Source: Anaerolineaceae bacterium UBA1363 | GTDB taxonomy: Bacteria; Chloroflexota; Anaerolineae; Anaerolineales; Anaerolineaceae | NCBI GenBank assembly: GCA_002306055.1 | Contig: DBRR01000044.1 | Coordinates: 1-61,161 of the forward strand | Reading direction: 5' to 3' | DNA length: 61,161 nt | Shown here: positions 34,801 through 43,557 of the stretch, one piece after another | Layout: each line of letters begins with the position of its first letter | How positions within the stretch are numbered: position 1 is the stretch's first letter | Made by a program: the position numbers and the translations under genes | Notes under the pieces: model-generated | What the model was told of the DNA's origin: nothing | What the model saw: the letters and a program-made list of their open reading frames with translations, nothing else | Database searches by the model: none

Positions 34801-35431
34801 CGCCGACACGTGGAATCATCGTATCCAGGTTTTCACACCAGATGGGCAATTCCTGCGGATGTGGAGCGTCTTCGAAGTCAATGGTCTGCCGGATGGCTTC
34901 TGGGGTCCCCGCGGGATCGCCGTGGACCAAACCGGGCGCGTTTTTGTGACCGACACCGGCAAACAGCGCGTGGTCGTCTTCGATGCGAACGGCACCTACC
35001 TGACCCAATTTGGCGGCCTGGGGCTTGAAGCTGGCAACCTGGACGAACCAGTCGGGATCGAGATCAGTCCAGATGGCAAGATTTACATCGCCGACACCTG
35101 GAACTACCGCGTGCAGGTCTTCGAACCGGACCCAACCGGGCTGCAGTTCCGCTCAGCCAGGTTGTGGGAGGTGGACGCCTGGAGCTCGGACTCTCTGGAC
35201 AACAAACCGTTCCTGGCGCTGGATAACGACGGAAATGTGTATATCACGGATCCCGACCGTGGGCGTGTGATTGGGTTTGATGGTGAAGGTACCTTCAAAG
35301 TCTTGTGGGGCGGGTTCGACAACAGCTATCCGATGGGAGTCATTAGCGGCATTGCCACCACCGCCGACGGCAAGGTTTGGGTTTCCGACTCAACCAGCAA
35401 TACCCTGTTGCTTTTCCAGCCGCCTGAATGA
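31862..35431 (+). CDS. Agl23-like membrane glycosyltransferase fused to NHL repeats
   Basis: This 1189-residue protein has two parts. Residues 30-680 hold about 12 hydrophobic helices with a GT-C fold start (TRFYDLGARTMAHDEINHV, then HGPFQFHALALSYFLFGDSDFSARVPAALFG), as in TIGR03663/Agl23 'flippase activity-associated' proteins. A charged Glu-rich stretch (about 490-565) interrupts the helices. The last 270 residues form NHL repeats (GNVYVADTWNHRIQVF, GKIYIADTWNYRVQVF), likely an extracytoplasmic beta-propeller. ATG 31862 is preferred since GGAG precedes it. The role would be lipid-linked sugar transfer at the cell surface; the substrate is unknown. Confidence 0.85.
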   Translation: MSVESLKFPVKTHNDRWLDKAVFPWWPNFTLEQLLIALIIILTLVTRFYDLGARTMAHDEINHVVPAYTIENYVYDPVTHGPFQFHALALSYFLFGDSDFSARVPAALFGIGVVIFTLFAWRRYLGRVGSLCAATLFMISPYILFYSRYTRNEIFIVFWGLVMLWLFLRYMEDGQSKWLYWLTFITAMHYADKATSYIFTAEASIFLALLFIYEALHRNWKPANAKNRFLIAVVVTLALIVVTLGVYVLGKTPAPMQTGVIPPEAGGAVYLINSKLPLIASAGVTGIAAIAAIVFLVQGLGWQQIRSSRTFDLIALPLILILPLLAALPLTLLGFDATDYSQAGIIRSGITFTLLAALSVLLGMLWNPKKFLRCAAIFWGIFIVFYTTFFSHGEGFFKGIVGALGYWMQQQTVERGTQPLYYYALVQIPMYEYLPALGTVIAFIIGLSQKLFFAKVNEPFTHVELVPAESEVPEMAAEDDQKPVSDKESEIALPAEAQFDSEELQLAEELLHEETEQEEPVRPGGIRRFFTEPPLDESRAERLPTLALLLFWSVMSLLAFSFAGERMPWLTTHITMPMILAAGWALGYLIEKVDWQEVREKQGWLVLLLSGVFFIAFGSLLGSLLGTEPPFQGKEIVQLQATSDFLLALVGTIGAGAGLFALLKNWGGANFWKAALLAFFGLLSLQTARTAYRAAYINYDNAMELLVYAHSTRDMKDTVEQIETISKRLYGDKTIKVAYDNNVRYPYWWYMRDYPNKVDFDQNVTKSLQDSPVIVVGSSNFSKIEPVVRDEYYRYDYKRMWWPNESLYRDWSLASVLGDLKDPAKRSAIWQLWFNRDYTQYAAAFNNPSLTLATWSPSDTARMYIKKDIAAMIWEYGISPEPEAPRVDPYAGNTVSLEPLSVINFAGETPFNAPRDIAIAADGSLFVADSRNHRIVHLDSQGLFLNAFGGYGNVMDGDIPGGLMNEPWGVAVGPDGNVYVADTWNHRIQVFTPDGQFLRMWSVFEVNGLPDGFWGPRGIAVDQTGRVFVTDTGKQRVVVFDANGTYLTQFGGLGLEAGNLDEPVGIEISPDGKIYIADTWNYRVQVFEPDPTGLQFRSARLWEVDAWSSDSLDNKPFLALDNDGNVYITDPDRGRVIGFDGEGTFKVLWGGFDNSYPMGVISGIATTADGKVWVSDSTSNTLLLFQPPE

Positions 35432-35524
35432 AATTTGTCAGGCTTGTGTAAGGAATGCTGATAAACGACGAAAAACGGGAACGACCGGGAGTTAATCTTT
35501 ATTAGGTTTAGCATCCATAAAAAT

Positions 35525-35548
35525 AGCCCGCGTCCGGGCTGTTTTTTT
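35525..35548. terminator. Terminator shared by convergent genes
   Basis: AGCCCG pairs with CGGGCT around loop CGTC and is followed by G and eight T residues on the plus strand. It lies between the Agl23-like gene and the convergent GH2 gene, and TATTTTTA follows on the other strand. Confidence 0.75.
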
Positions 35549-37336
35549 TCACTCGTTTATTGCCTGGTAGAGTTCCAGGTGAGCCTGGCGGAGGCGAGTG
35601 TGATCCATTTTCTCGACTTTACGGTCGTAGGTCAGGTAGCCGTTTATTTCGGTCTCGATGTCGGTAGTTTGGGTGTAGATCGCTACTGAAAGCCCCAGCG
35701 GGATCAGAGGTTTCACCTGCTCCTCCAGCAGACGCAGGTAGGCTGCCGTGAGTGAAGCAGCATCCGCGTAATGACCATAGCCAAAACGCTTCTTTTCGGT
35801 GTAGACGTGCCCGTCCACCTGCATGGTGTAGCCGCCAAACTCGGTCACAGCCAATATGCGTTCATCCGGTTGAGAAGCGCTCAGGGGTTTTACGTAGACA
35901 TGCCGGCTCTGAAAATCGCCACCTCCCTGGTCAAACCAGCCCGAAGCATGGTCCACCAGGCGGGTTGGGTCATAGCCCTTCACCCAGTAAGAAGTTAGGA
36001 TTGCATGGAACTGCCCCCAGCTTTCGTTGAACGGCACCCACACGGCGATACAGGGGAAGTGGTAGAGGCTGTCAATCAGTTGTTTCAGTTCCTGGCGATA
36101 CTCTTCGCGATTCTCGGGATCTTCCCTGCCAAAGCGGTGCAAACGGCGGATGTCGGAGCGGTGAATACCCGACGTGAAGGTAAAAGCCACCACGGCGTCC
36201 TTGGTGGTGCGCCCACCATTGGGCATGTCCTGCCAGACGATCATGCCAAGGCGGTCGCAGGCGTAATACCAGCGTGCCGGCTCAACCTTGACATGCTTGC
36301 GGATCATGTTGCAGCCGATCTTTTTGGCGTACTCGATGTCAAAAAGCATGGCTTCTTCGGAAGGCGCGGTATAGAGCCCTTCGGGGAAGTAGCCCTGGTC
36401 CAGTGGACCAAACTGAAAGATGGGTTCGTCATTGAGCGTGAAGCGCCAAAAGCCCTTCCCGTCGCGGATCTTGCCAAACTTGCGCATGCCAAAGTAGCTC
36501 CCCACCTCGTCCACCACCTTCCCGTCAATTTTCAGTTTAAGGGTCAAGTCGTATAGATATGGGTGATCAGGATGCCATTTTTGGGGGTTTGGGATGTACA
36601 GCAGCATCTGGCTGGCAGAGGTAATGCTTTCGCGAGCCACTTCCTGCCCCACAAATGACGCGATTGCTTCCAACTCGACTTGCACGGCATCCACCGCTTC
36701 GGATAAGGCAATCTCAACCAACAGGTTGCTTGCATCGAGGTTAGGCGTTAGTTTCAGGCTGCGGATGTGCTGCCTCGGTAAAACCTCCAGCCAGACTGTC
36801 TGCCAGATGCCCGAGACAGAGGTATACCATATGCCGCCAGTTTCAAGGCGTTGTTTGCCCTTTTGGTGCAGCTCAGCTTCGGTGGCATCGGTACAGGCTA
36901 ATACCAGCTCATTTTCTCCTTTAATGAGGAAGCTTGTAATGTCAAAACTGAAAGGTAGATAGCCGCCCCAGTGCTCCCCTACTTTGCTGTCATTGACCCA
37001 CAACTCGCAGGCGAAATCCACAGCCCCAAAGTGCAAATGAACCACTTGATCCTCAGCGTGGCTCACAGTAAAGCTGCGTCGATACCAGAGTTTCTCATCC
37101 GGCTGGAGTATGTGCTCCACACCCGATAGTCTGGATTCAGGGGCAAAAGGAACTAGTATTTTTTCCTCATAAGATGCTGGCTTAGGGGCTTCCAATTTCT
37201 GTATGGCGCAATCCCACCAGCCGTTGAGGTTCAGCCAGTTTCCGCGAACCATTTGCGGTCTGGGATATTCAGGCAGGGGGATCGGCTGATCGACCTTCCA
37301 CGGCGTAGTCAGGTTATTGTGGATCAAATCACGCAT
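35549..37336 (-). CDS. GH2 family glycosidase (beta-galactosidase/glucuronidase-like)
   Basis: A 595-residue retaining family 2 enzyme with jelly-roll N-domain (GNWLNLNGWWDCAIQ near 35, LWYRRSFTV near 83), Ig-like domain and TIM barrel. The acid/base Glu lies in WVPFNESWGQF (about residue 415) and the nucleophile in AVTEFGGYTM (about 480). No signal peptide. It lacks the extra C-terminal domains of LacZ; this shorter form occurs widely with different beta-glycosides as substrates. It begins before the stop of the MFS gene (8-base overlap), so the two are translationally coupled and the transported sugar is probably its substrate. Confidence 0.9.
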   Translation of the reverse strand: MRDLIHNNLTTPWKVDQPIPLPEYPRPQMVRGNWLNLNGWWDCAIQKLEAPKPASYEEKILVPFAPESRLSGVEHILQPDEKLWYRRSFTVSHAEDQVVHLHFGAVDFACELWVNDSKVGEHWGGYLPFSFDITSFLIKGENELVLACTDATEAELHQKGKQRLETGGIWYTSVSGIWQTVWLEVLPRQHIRSLKLTPNLDASNLLVEIALSEAVDAVQVELEAIASFVGQEVARESITSASQMLLYIPNPQKWHPDHPYLYDLTLKLKIDGKVVDEVGSYFGMRKFGKIRDGKGFWRFTLNDEPIFQFGPLDQGYFPEGLYTAPSEEAMLFDIEYAKKIGCNMIRKHVKVEPARWYYACDRLGMIVWQDMPNGGRTTKDAVVAFTFTSGIHRSDIRRLHRFGREDPENREEYRQELKQLIDSLYHFPCIAVWVPFNESWGQFHAILTSYWVKGYDPTRLVDHASGWFDQGGGDFQSRHVYVKPLSASQPDERILAVTEFGGYTMQVDGHVYTEKKRFGYGHYADAASLTAAYLRLLEEQVKPLIPLGLSVAIYTQTTDIETEINGYLTYDRKVEKMDHTRLRQAHLELYQAINE

Positions 37337-38645
37337 TTGGTTCCTTTTTAACATCTTGCTTATCATCAAATCTATTGAATGCCAGGGGAATCAGCGCAAG
37401 CAAACCCAAAATTGCACCCACCTGGAAGATCAGGGGCACCGGGATGAAGCCAGCTTGCCCGTTTAGCACCGTGGGGATGCCGAAGCGGCGAATAAGGGCT
37501 GAACCAATGCCAGGTCCGATTAACATTGGAAGCAAAACTAAGAAGATCATGCGTATTCCCAAGAAACGCCCACGGCTTTCTTCTGGCAACAAGTCCTTCA
37601 GCCAGGACATGGCAGCAATCGAAGCGGACATGTTAAACATCTGCCATGCCAGCCCAGCCAGGGCGAGAAGTAGAATGCTGCGGGCCAACGAAAAAGCAAA
37701 ACAGCCCAGGCAGGTGAGTACGATAGAGACTGCCATCATCAGGCGCTTGCTGATTTTGTCAGCCAAGACTCCAAGCGGAAGAGCTGCAATCGCACTTCCG
37801 ATGATTACCACACCGCCTACGAGGGCGTATTCCGTCTTGCTCACGCCGATGTAGTTATTGATGTAGATGATCATGTACGGGAAAGCCACTTGGAAGCCAA
37901 CCCCCAACAGCATGGCTGAAATCAGGATAATAAAAAGTTTTGAATTCCTCCGTACGGTTTCAAGGCGGAAAATATCCCTTATCTCCTGCCAAATTCCCTT
38001 CTCACTTTGCAGCAGGTTTTCATTCGGATGATCTGGTAACGCTCCGCCAGCAACCAGACCCACTATCATCACAATCCCACCTAAAACATAGAAGAAGGTG
38101 AAGTAACCAACTCTGTCTATTAATGCGCCAGCTGCTACGATTGCTACCAACTGGGCGATGAACAGGCTTAGGTTGAGCACGCCTTCCACCTTACCACGCT
38201 GATCAGCTGGAGCCACATCTGCTGTCCAGGCGTTAAAAGCAGCGTCGTTGGCGGTTGAACCAAAAAAGGTCATCAGGCAATCCAGCAAAACCACCATCAC
38301 GACCGCGAGGGAGATATCCTTAATCAAGGAAGTCGTGGGAAAGAGAATTGTCATCAGACCCCAGAGGATATAGCCAAACAAGATGTAAGGTTTGCGCCGA
38401 CCCCATTTTGAGCGGGTACGGTCGCTCAGGGTGCCAATGAAGATGGTTGTGAGAGTGGCAACGATCGCGCTGGCAGCTACCATCCAGGAAACCGGTCGTG
38501 GATCGGGGGTAATAGTGTCGAACACGAAGGTATTGAACCAGGTGTTTTCCACAGCCCAGGCGATCTGCCCAGTGACAGCCAGGGCAACCATCACAGCCCA
38601 GGTTCGTCCGGAAATCTTCAATGTTGTTTTGTGTTTAGTGATCAA
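37329..38645 (-). CDS. MFS glycoside-cation symporter (GPH/MelB-like)
   Basis: A 12-helix transporter of 438 residues. GTLSDRTRSKWGRRKPYILFG (about 72-92) is the signature loop 2-3 of the glycoside-pentoside-hexuronide family, and ADVAPADQRGKVEG (about 145-158) is also typical of MFS. The cytosolic central loop is around 215-245. It would import a disaccharide or glycoside with Na+ or H+. Gene overlap with GH2 shows a two-gene catabolic unit. Ligand unknown. Confidence 0.88.
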   Translation of the reverse strand: MITKHKTTLKISGRTWAVMVALAVTGQIAWAVENTWFNTFVFDTITPDPRPVSWMVAASAIVATLTTIFIGTLSDRTRSKWGRRKPYILFGYILWGLMTILFPTTSLIKDISLAVVMVVLLDCLMTFFGSTANDAAFNAWTADVAPADQRGKVEGVLNLSLFIAQLVAIVAAGALIDRVGYFTFFYVLGGIVMIVGLVAGGALPDHPNENLLQSEKGIWQEIRDIFRLETVRRNSKLFIILISAMLLGVGFQVAFPYMIIYINNYIGVSKTEYALVGGVVIIGSAIAALPLGVLADKISKRLMMAVSIVLTCLGCFAFSLARSILLLALAGLAWQMFNMSASIAAMSWLKDLLPEESRGRFLGIRMIFLVLLPMLIGPGIGSALIRRFGIPTVLNGQAGFIPVPLIFQVGAILGLLALIPLAFNRFDDKQDVKKEPNA

Positions 38646-38872
38646 GATGATGCCCTCATAATCGTGGTACCCTAATTCTAAGTTACTCTGGGGATTTTGT
38701 GGATGAACGCCAATATTTAGATAGAGGTTACCTACGGCTGAATATCCTCAAGCTAAGGGTTAACCATCAACTCCAACAACTGTAGATAATCTATTGTTTT
38801 TAAAACTAAACTCCTTCTAAAACTGTTATCATAGAGGAAGTAAAACCTTTTCAAATCATGGATCGGAGCACT

Positions 38873-39781
38873 ATGGCAACCATTATTGTAGATAAAATTG
38901 CGAAGAGTTTTGGCGCCACCCAGGCAGTCAAAGACGTGTCTTTCGAGGTCCATCCGGGTGAGATTTTTGGTCTGCTCGGTCCAAATGGATCCGGTAAAAC
39001 CACCTCAATCCGTGTCATTTTGGATATCTACCAACCAGATTCCGGCAGCGTGACCATCCTCGACGGTCCCATGACCAACGAAAAGCTTAATTACATCGGG
39101 TACATCCCTGAGGAACGCGGGCTTTACCAGGATGTGCCTCTCGACCGCTGTCTGACGTATCTTGCCACTCTCAAAGGTCTCACAGAAGACCAAATCAAAG
39201 AACGTTTACCCAAATACCTGGCTAAATTCGATCTGACCGAACATGCAAAAAAGAAAGCCAAGGAACTCAGTAAAGGTATGCAGCAAAAGGGGCAGCTCAT
39301 CGCCGCCCTGATTCATGACCCCGAGATTATCATCATTGATGAGCCTTTTTCTGCGCTTGACCCCATCAACACGCAGTTGGTCAAGGACTTGCTGATCGAG
39401 CAGCGTAATGCAGGTAAAACCATTGTCATGTGCACCCATCAAATGAACCAGGTGGAGCAACTTTGCGACCGCCTGGTGCTCATTGACCACGGTCAGGTAC
39501 TCTTACAAGGCGAACTCTCGGAGATCCGCAACCGCTTCAGCACCAATGAAGTGATTATCGACGCACTCAATCCCCTGCCAGAGAAACTTAATGGTGTGTC
39601 GCGGATCGAGAAACTCAATGGAGCTTATCGCCTTAGCCCACAGGAAGGTCTCTCTTCCCACGAACTACTCAACGAGTTGGTCACGCAAGGCATCAAGCTC
39701 AATTCCTTTGAAGTGGCAGTGCCGACCCTCGATGAAATCTTCATCAAGGTTGTAAAGGAAAGCGGCGGTACCGATGAATAA
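38873..39781 (+). CDS. ABC exporter ATPase (NatA-like)
   Basis: A 302-residue ATP-binding subunit with Walker A GPNGSGKTT (about 40-48), Q-loop, signature LSKGMQQKGQ (about 136-145), Walker B IIIIDEPFSALD and the H-loop THQMNQ. The C-terminal 80 residues form the DUF4162-type extension of NatA-like ATPases. The start at 38873 has GGAG upstream. It overlaps the first permease gene by 8 bases. With two ABC-2 permeases it would form an exporter for ions, drugs or lipids. Confidence 0.92.
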   Translation: MATIIVDKIAKSFGATQAVKDVSFEVHPGEIFGLLGPNGSGKTTSIRVILDIYQPDSGSVTILDGPMTNEKLNYIGYIPEERGLYQDVPLDRCLTYLATLKGLTEDQIKERLPKYLAKFDLTEHAKKKAKELSKGMQQKGQLIAALIHDPEIIIIDEPFSALDPINTQLVKDLLIEQRNAGKTIVMCTHQMNQVEQLCDRLVLIDHGQVLLQGELSEIRNRFSTNEVIIDALNPLPEKLNGVSRIEKLNGAYRLSPQEGLSSHELLNELVTQGIKLNSFEVAVPTLDEIFIKVVKESGGTDE

Positions 39782-40991
39782 GACCATGAACGTTGCCAGG
39801 TACGAATACCTGCACCATGTCGGTAACAAACGCTTCTGGATCTCCATGGTAAGCGTCCCGCTTGGTTTTGTGTTGATTATTGTTTTCTCGATGCTTCTTT
39901 CGTTTCTTGCCTTTGATACCCGCCCGGTTGGTATCGTAGATAATGGCAATTTAATCCAGATCGAGCCTGACAATTCGAAACCATCAACTTTCTTTGATCC
40001 GCAGATATATCTCTATGTCTATCCCGATGAAAGCGCTGCACGCGCTGCGGCGTTAGCCGGTGAGATTCAAGGCTTTGCGGTTCTGCCCGAAGATTACACC
40101 TTGAATTTTCAGTTAACCTACTGGACCAACAAGCAGCCTGACAGCGATGTTCAGGCGGAAATTACCAACTTTATCAGCAAGAATCTAATGGTTGCCGAGA
40201 ATATCGATTCAGCGGTCCTCAATCGCATCAACGAAGGCAGCCACATCAGCTTGCAATCATTGGACGGCAGCCAGACCTCCGACGGAACTGGCTGGCATCG
40301 GATTTTTGTGCCAATCGTGATCGGTTTGCTCAACTTTATCGTGGTGATGATCAGCGGTGGCTATTTGCTCAAAGCTCTGGTTGAAGAAAAAGAAAACCGC
40401 ACCATCGAGATTATGCTCACTTCTGTCCCCCCGCGAGAAATCATGGCGGGCAAAATAATTGGCAATCTCAGCGTAGGTCTGACTCAAATCATTGTCTGGG
40501 TCCTTCTGCTTGGCATTGCGGGGTTTGTCTTCCGCAACCAGTTGGGATTCCTGGCGGATATCAATCTTTCAGGCTCATACGTGGCGATCAGCGTCGCTTT
40601 GATGGTCCTATCGTTCCTCTTCTCTGCAGCTTTGATGGCAACCATCGGCGCGGCGATGACAAGCACTGAGGAATCGCAGGGAGTGATTGGACTAATGGTA
40701 ATACCGATGATGTTCCCTTTCTACTTTTTCAGCGTCTTTCTCAGCAACCCCAATGGCATTCTCGCCAGAGTGTTGAGTTTTATCCCCCTCAGTGCCCCCC
40801 TGGCACTCTCTCTCCGCATGGCATTCAGTTCAGTTTCACCGCTGGAAATCGGCCTTATCTTCGTGGTCATCATCCTTTTGACACTGCTAATGTTCTGGCT
40901 CTCGGGGGTTGTCTTTAAACGCGGCATGCTGCAATATAGCAAGCGGCTCTCGCTCAAAGAGATCTTCAACAAGGAGACCCGCAATGCGTGA
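39774..40991 (+). CDS. ABC-2 type permease (NatB-like), first copy
   Basis: This 405-residue membrane protein has one N-terminal helix (about 22-45), an extracytoplasmic domain of about 140 residues, then five or six helices (about 185-390). The segment LLKALVEEKENRTIEIMLTSV (about 198-218) is the conserved cytosolic block of NatB/YhaP permeases. It starts inside the ATPase gene and overlaps the next permease by 8 bases. It likely pairs with that permease as a heterodimer. The substrate is unknown. Confidence 0.88.
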   Translation: MNKTMNVARYEYLHHVGNKRFWISMVSVPLGFVLIIVFSMLLSFLAFDTRPVGIVDNGNLIQIEPDNSKPSTFFDPQIYLYVYPDESAARAAALAGEIQGFAVLPEDYTLNFQLTYWTNKQPDSDVQAEITNFISKNLMVAENIDSAVLNRINEGSHISLQSLDGSQTSDGTGWHRIFVPIVIGLLNFIVVMISGGYLLKALVEEKENRTIEIMLTSVPPREIMAGKIIGNLSVGLTQIIVWVLLLGIAGFVFRNQLGFLADINLSGSYVAISVALMVLSFLFSAALMATIGAAMTSTEESQGVIGLMVIPMMFPFYFFSVFLSNPNGILARVLSFIPLSAPLALSLRMAFSSVSPLEIGLIFVVIILLTLLMFWLSGVVFKRGMLQYSKRLSLKEIFNKETRNA

Positions 40992-42231
40992 CATTCTTAA
41001 CGTCTTCAAATTTGAATTTATGACGGTTCTCAGGCGCCGGTCTTTCATCCTCGGCCTGATTCTTGTGCCACTCATTCCTTCCTTGCTGTTGGGGGTCTTA
41101 AACCTCATCAACCAGGACGAATCCCAGTCTGTTGAGGAAGTGATCATCCAGGAAGTCGGCAGTCCCCTCCCCATCGGAGTAGTGGACCAGGCGAATGTGA
41201 TCAAGGAGTACCCCGAATGGCTGACACAAGGCAGGCTTGTGCCCCTGGAGTCAGAGGCGGATGCACGTGAGAAGACTGCCGCTGGTCAGTTGCAGGGCTT
41301 TTATGTGATCGAACCTGATTATCTCGAAACCGGCAATATGCGCTTCATTAAACCTCAAATCAGCATGATCACGGAGCTCCTTCAGCAGGACGTCCTCAAA
41401 GATCTGATCAATTACAATCTTCTTGGGGCTGACCAGGAGCGCTTTATGCGCTTTATGAACCCAGCCAACTTTACCTTTGAATATCTCAATCCTGAAACCG
41501 CTGACACGCGCGACCAATCCAACGCAGGTACCTATTGGGTCCCATATGCAGTCACCATGTTCTTCTATATGATCATCGTGATCAGTTCCGGCTTGATGCT
41601 AAGTGCCGTCACCAAGGACAAAGAGAACAAAACGATCGAAATCCTGCTTACTTCAGCACGGCCTCTCCATCTCTTTATCGGCAAGATCCTGGCATTCGGT
41701 TTGCTGAGCCTGCTCCAGATGGTTGTCTGGTTTGGCACGTTGGTCCTGCTCGTGGACATGGGTAAAACTTCGCTTCCTTTCCTGCAGAATATCAGCATCC
41801 CAACCAGTGTGCTGTGGGCAAGCGTGCCCTTCTATATCGCCGGCTTCTTGCTCTACGGCAGCTTGATGGCAGGCATGGGCGCAGTGGCACCCAACCTCCG
41901 GGAAGGAAATCAGTCCACCTTTGTGTTGAGTCTCCCCCTGATCTTTACAATCCTGTCAATCAACCAGTTGATTGAGACCCCATTTTCGTCCTTTACAACC
42001 TTCATGACGCTCTTCCCCTTCACGTCGCCGGTCGTGATGCTCACACGGCTCTCGGTAGGTCCCGTTCCCGCCTGGCAGCTCATTGCCAGCATCGCGCTGC
42101 TGGTTAGCACAGTCCTCATCGTCATCCACGGCGTTGCTAACCTCTTCAGCTCTCAGTACCTGCTCAGCGGGCAGAAAATAAAAATTGGTTTGTTCCTACG
42201 AACGGTGTTTATCGGTCACCCCCGGGCTTGA
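40984..42231 (+). CDS. ABC-2 type permease (NatB-like), second copy
   Basis: A 415-residue paralogue of the preceding permease with the same design: an N-terminal helix, an external domain and six helices. MLSAVTKDKENKTIEILLTSAR (about 203-224) is its cytosolic signature. The start at 40984 fits the family N-terminus (MRDILNVFKFEFMTVLRRR) and overlaps the stop of the first copy. A strong terminator follows, closing the three-gene operon. Confidence 0.88.
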   Translation: MRDILNVFKFEFMTVLRRRSFILGLILVPLIPSLLLGVLNLINQDESQSVEEVIIQEVGSPLPIGVVDQANVIKEYPEWLTQGRLVPLESEADAREKTAAGQLQGFYVIEPDYLETGNMRFIKPQISMITELLQQDVLKDLINYNLLGADQERFMRFMNPANFTFEYLNPETADTRDQSNAGTYWVPYAVTMFFYMIIVISSGLMLSAVTKDKENKTIEILLTSARPLHLFIGKILAFGLLSLLQMVVWFGTLVLLVDMGKTSLPFLQNISIPTSVLWASVPFYIAGFLLYGSLMAGMGAVAPNLREGNQSTFVLSLPLIFTILSINQLIETPFSSFTTFMTLFPFTSPVVMLTRLSVGPVPAWQLIASIALLVSTVLIVIHGVANLFSSQYLLSGQKIKIGLFLRTVFIGHPRA

Positions 42232-42245
42232 CCCCATTTGACGGA

Positions 42246-42276
42246 AACAGCAGACCGATCGGTCTGCTGTTTTTTT
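42246..42276 (+). terminator. Terminator of the NatAB-like operon
   Basis: A perfect 11-bp stem (AACAGCAGACC/GGTCTGCTGTT) with a GATC loop is followed by six T residues, just after the second permease. Confidence 0.92.
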
Positions 42277-42312
42277 GGCGTTATACTTACAACACCTCTT
42301 GTTAACGAGGCT

Positions 42313-43470
42313 ATGATGAAGCCACATAAATTCTTACTATTGATCTTATTGGCAGTGTTGCTGTTCAGCGCCTGTCAACCCGCATCCAACACCGTTACTC
42401 CCACAGACCCGCTGGATAGTGTTCGCACCGAGGCTGCCACAACGGTTGAGGCGCTCACCACCCAAATCGTGGCAACAGACCAGGCCGCCCGCACGCAAAC
42501 AGCCATCTCTTTCGTGCCTTCCCCAACGCCCCCAACCCCCGGACCAACCCCTGCTCCGACCCTCAGCCTGCCAACGGACCCCGCCGATCCCACTGTAGCC
42601 CTCCTACCCACTCCCACTCTCTCCGGAAGCTGCGACCAGGCAGCTTTTGTCGATGAAACCATCCCGGATGGAAGCCAATTCCCACCCGGCACTGCCTTTA
42701 CCAAGACCTGGACCTTGCGCAACGCCGGCTCATGCACCTGGAATGCGGATTATGATGTGGTTTTCAGCAGTGGAAATCCCATGAATGCTCCCGAAGTCAT
42801 TCCGCTTGCCAAAGAGTCCGTCCCGCCGGGAAGCGATGTGACCATCAGCATCCCTTTCACAGCTCCAGTGGTTGGTGGTAGTTACCGGGCGGATTTCAAG
42901 CTGCGTAATGCTGATGGCGTGCTTTTCAGCTTCAAGGATCCTTCCCAGACGTTTTGGGTGGAGATCCAGGTCATGACCGGCAAAATCGATCTGGTCGCCA
43001 TGGCTTGTAGCATCCGCTGGACCAGTGCCTCAGGGGAACTCCCCTGCCCCGGCCTGCCGACAGATACACACGGCTTTGCCTATACAGATTTTGCGCCCGT
43101 GCTCGAAAACGGCAGCAAGGATAACGAACCTGCCTTATGGCTTGGAGTTCAGCAGAGTCAGGATGGTATGCTGCGGGGCACGTTGCCGGTTATGTTGATA
43201 CCCGAAAACGCCAAATTCAGCACAGTTTTGGGTTGTGCTTCTGATCAAAAGTCCTGCGATGTGACTTTGCGGCTCAGTTACCAGGAAGGCGACAAGCCGC
43301 TGGTTGAAATCGCGCATTGGCAGAAAGAGTATGTTGGCAAACTGCTCAGCATCAGCCAGGATCTGTCTGCACTTTCAGGAAAAAGCGTTCGGATCATCCT
43401 GCAGCTTGAAGCAAATGGCTCCCCCCCGGGAGATACCGTCCACCTGCTCGCTCCAGTGATTGCGCCCTGA
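42313..43470 (+). CDS. Lipoprotein with NBR1-type Ig-like domain (copy 2)
   Basis: A 385-residue lipoprotein. The start at 42313 (GAGG upstream) gives a clean signal, FLLLILLAVLLFSAC. A Thr/Pro-rich linker (about 45-110) leads to the Ig-like domain (IPDGSQFPPGTAFTKTWTLRN, GSCTWNADYDVVF, SVPPGSDVTISIPFTAP). A further 130-residue domain with KIDLVAMACSIRWTSASG and two Cys pairs is not recognised; its strand pattern suggests another beta-sandwich. Probably cell-surface. It sits directly before copy 3 on the same strand. Confidence 0.85.
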   Translation: MMKPHKFLLLILLAVLLFSACQPASNTVTPTDPLDSVRTEAATTVEALTTQIVATDQAARTQTAISFVPSPTPPTPGPTPAPTLSLPTDPADPTVALLPTPTLSGSCDQAAFVDETIPDGSQFPPGTAFTKTWTLRNAGSCTWNADYDVVFSSGNPMNAPEVIPLAKESVPPGSDVTISIPFTAPVVGGSYRADFKLRNADGVLFSFKDPSQTFWVEIQVMTGKIDLVAMACSIRWTSASGELPCPGLPTDTHGFAYTDFAPVLENGSKDNEPALWLGVQQSQDGMLRGTLPVMLIPENAKFSTVLGCASDQKSCDVTLRLSYQEGDKPLVEIAHWQKEYVGKLLSISQDLSALSGKSVRIILQLEANGSPPGDTVHLLAPVIAP

Positions 43471-43557
43471 TGCACGCGGCTAAGCTTGACAAAATGAGCA
43501 ATCACCTTGACAATTGATAAACGAAACTACCCAGTCTGCTGAAGACCTGGAGGAATT

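Noticed and set aside
42238..42312. Longer N-terminus for the second Ig-like lipoprotein
   Set aside because: It would run through the terminator stem and place the signal peptide internally; the ATG at 42313 has a good RBS and gives a clean signal.
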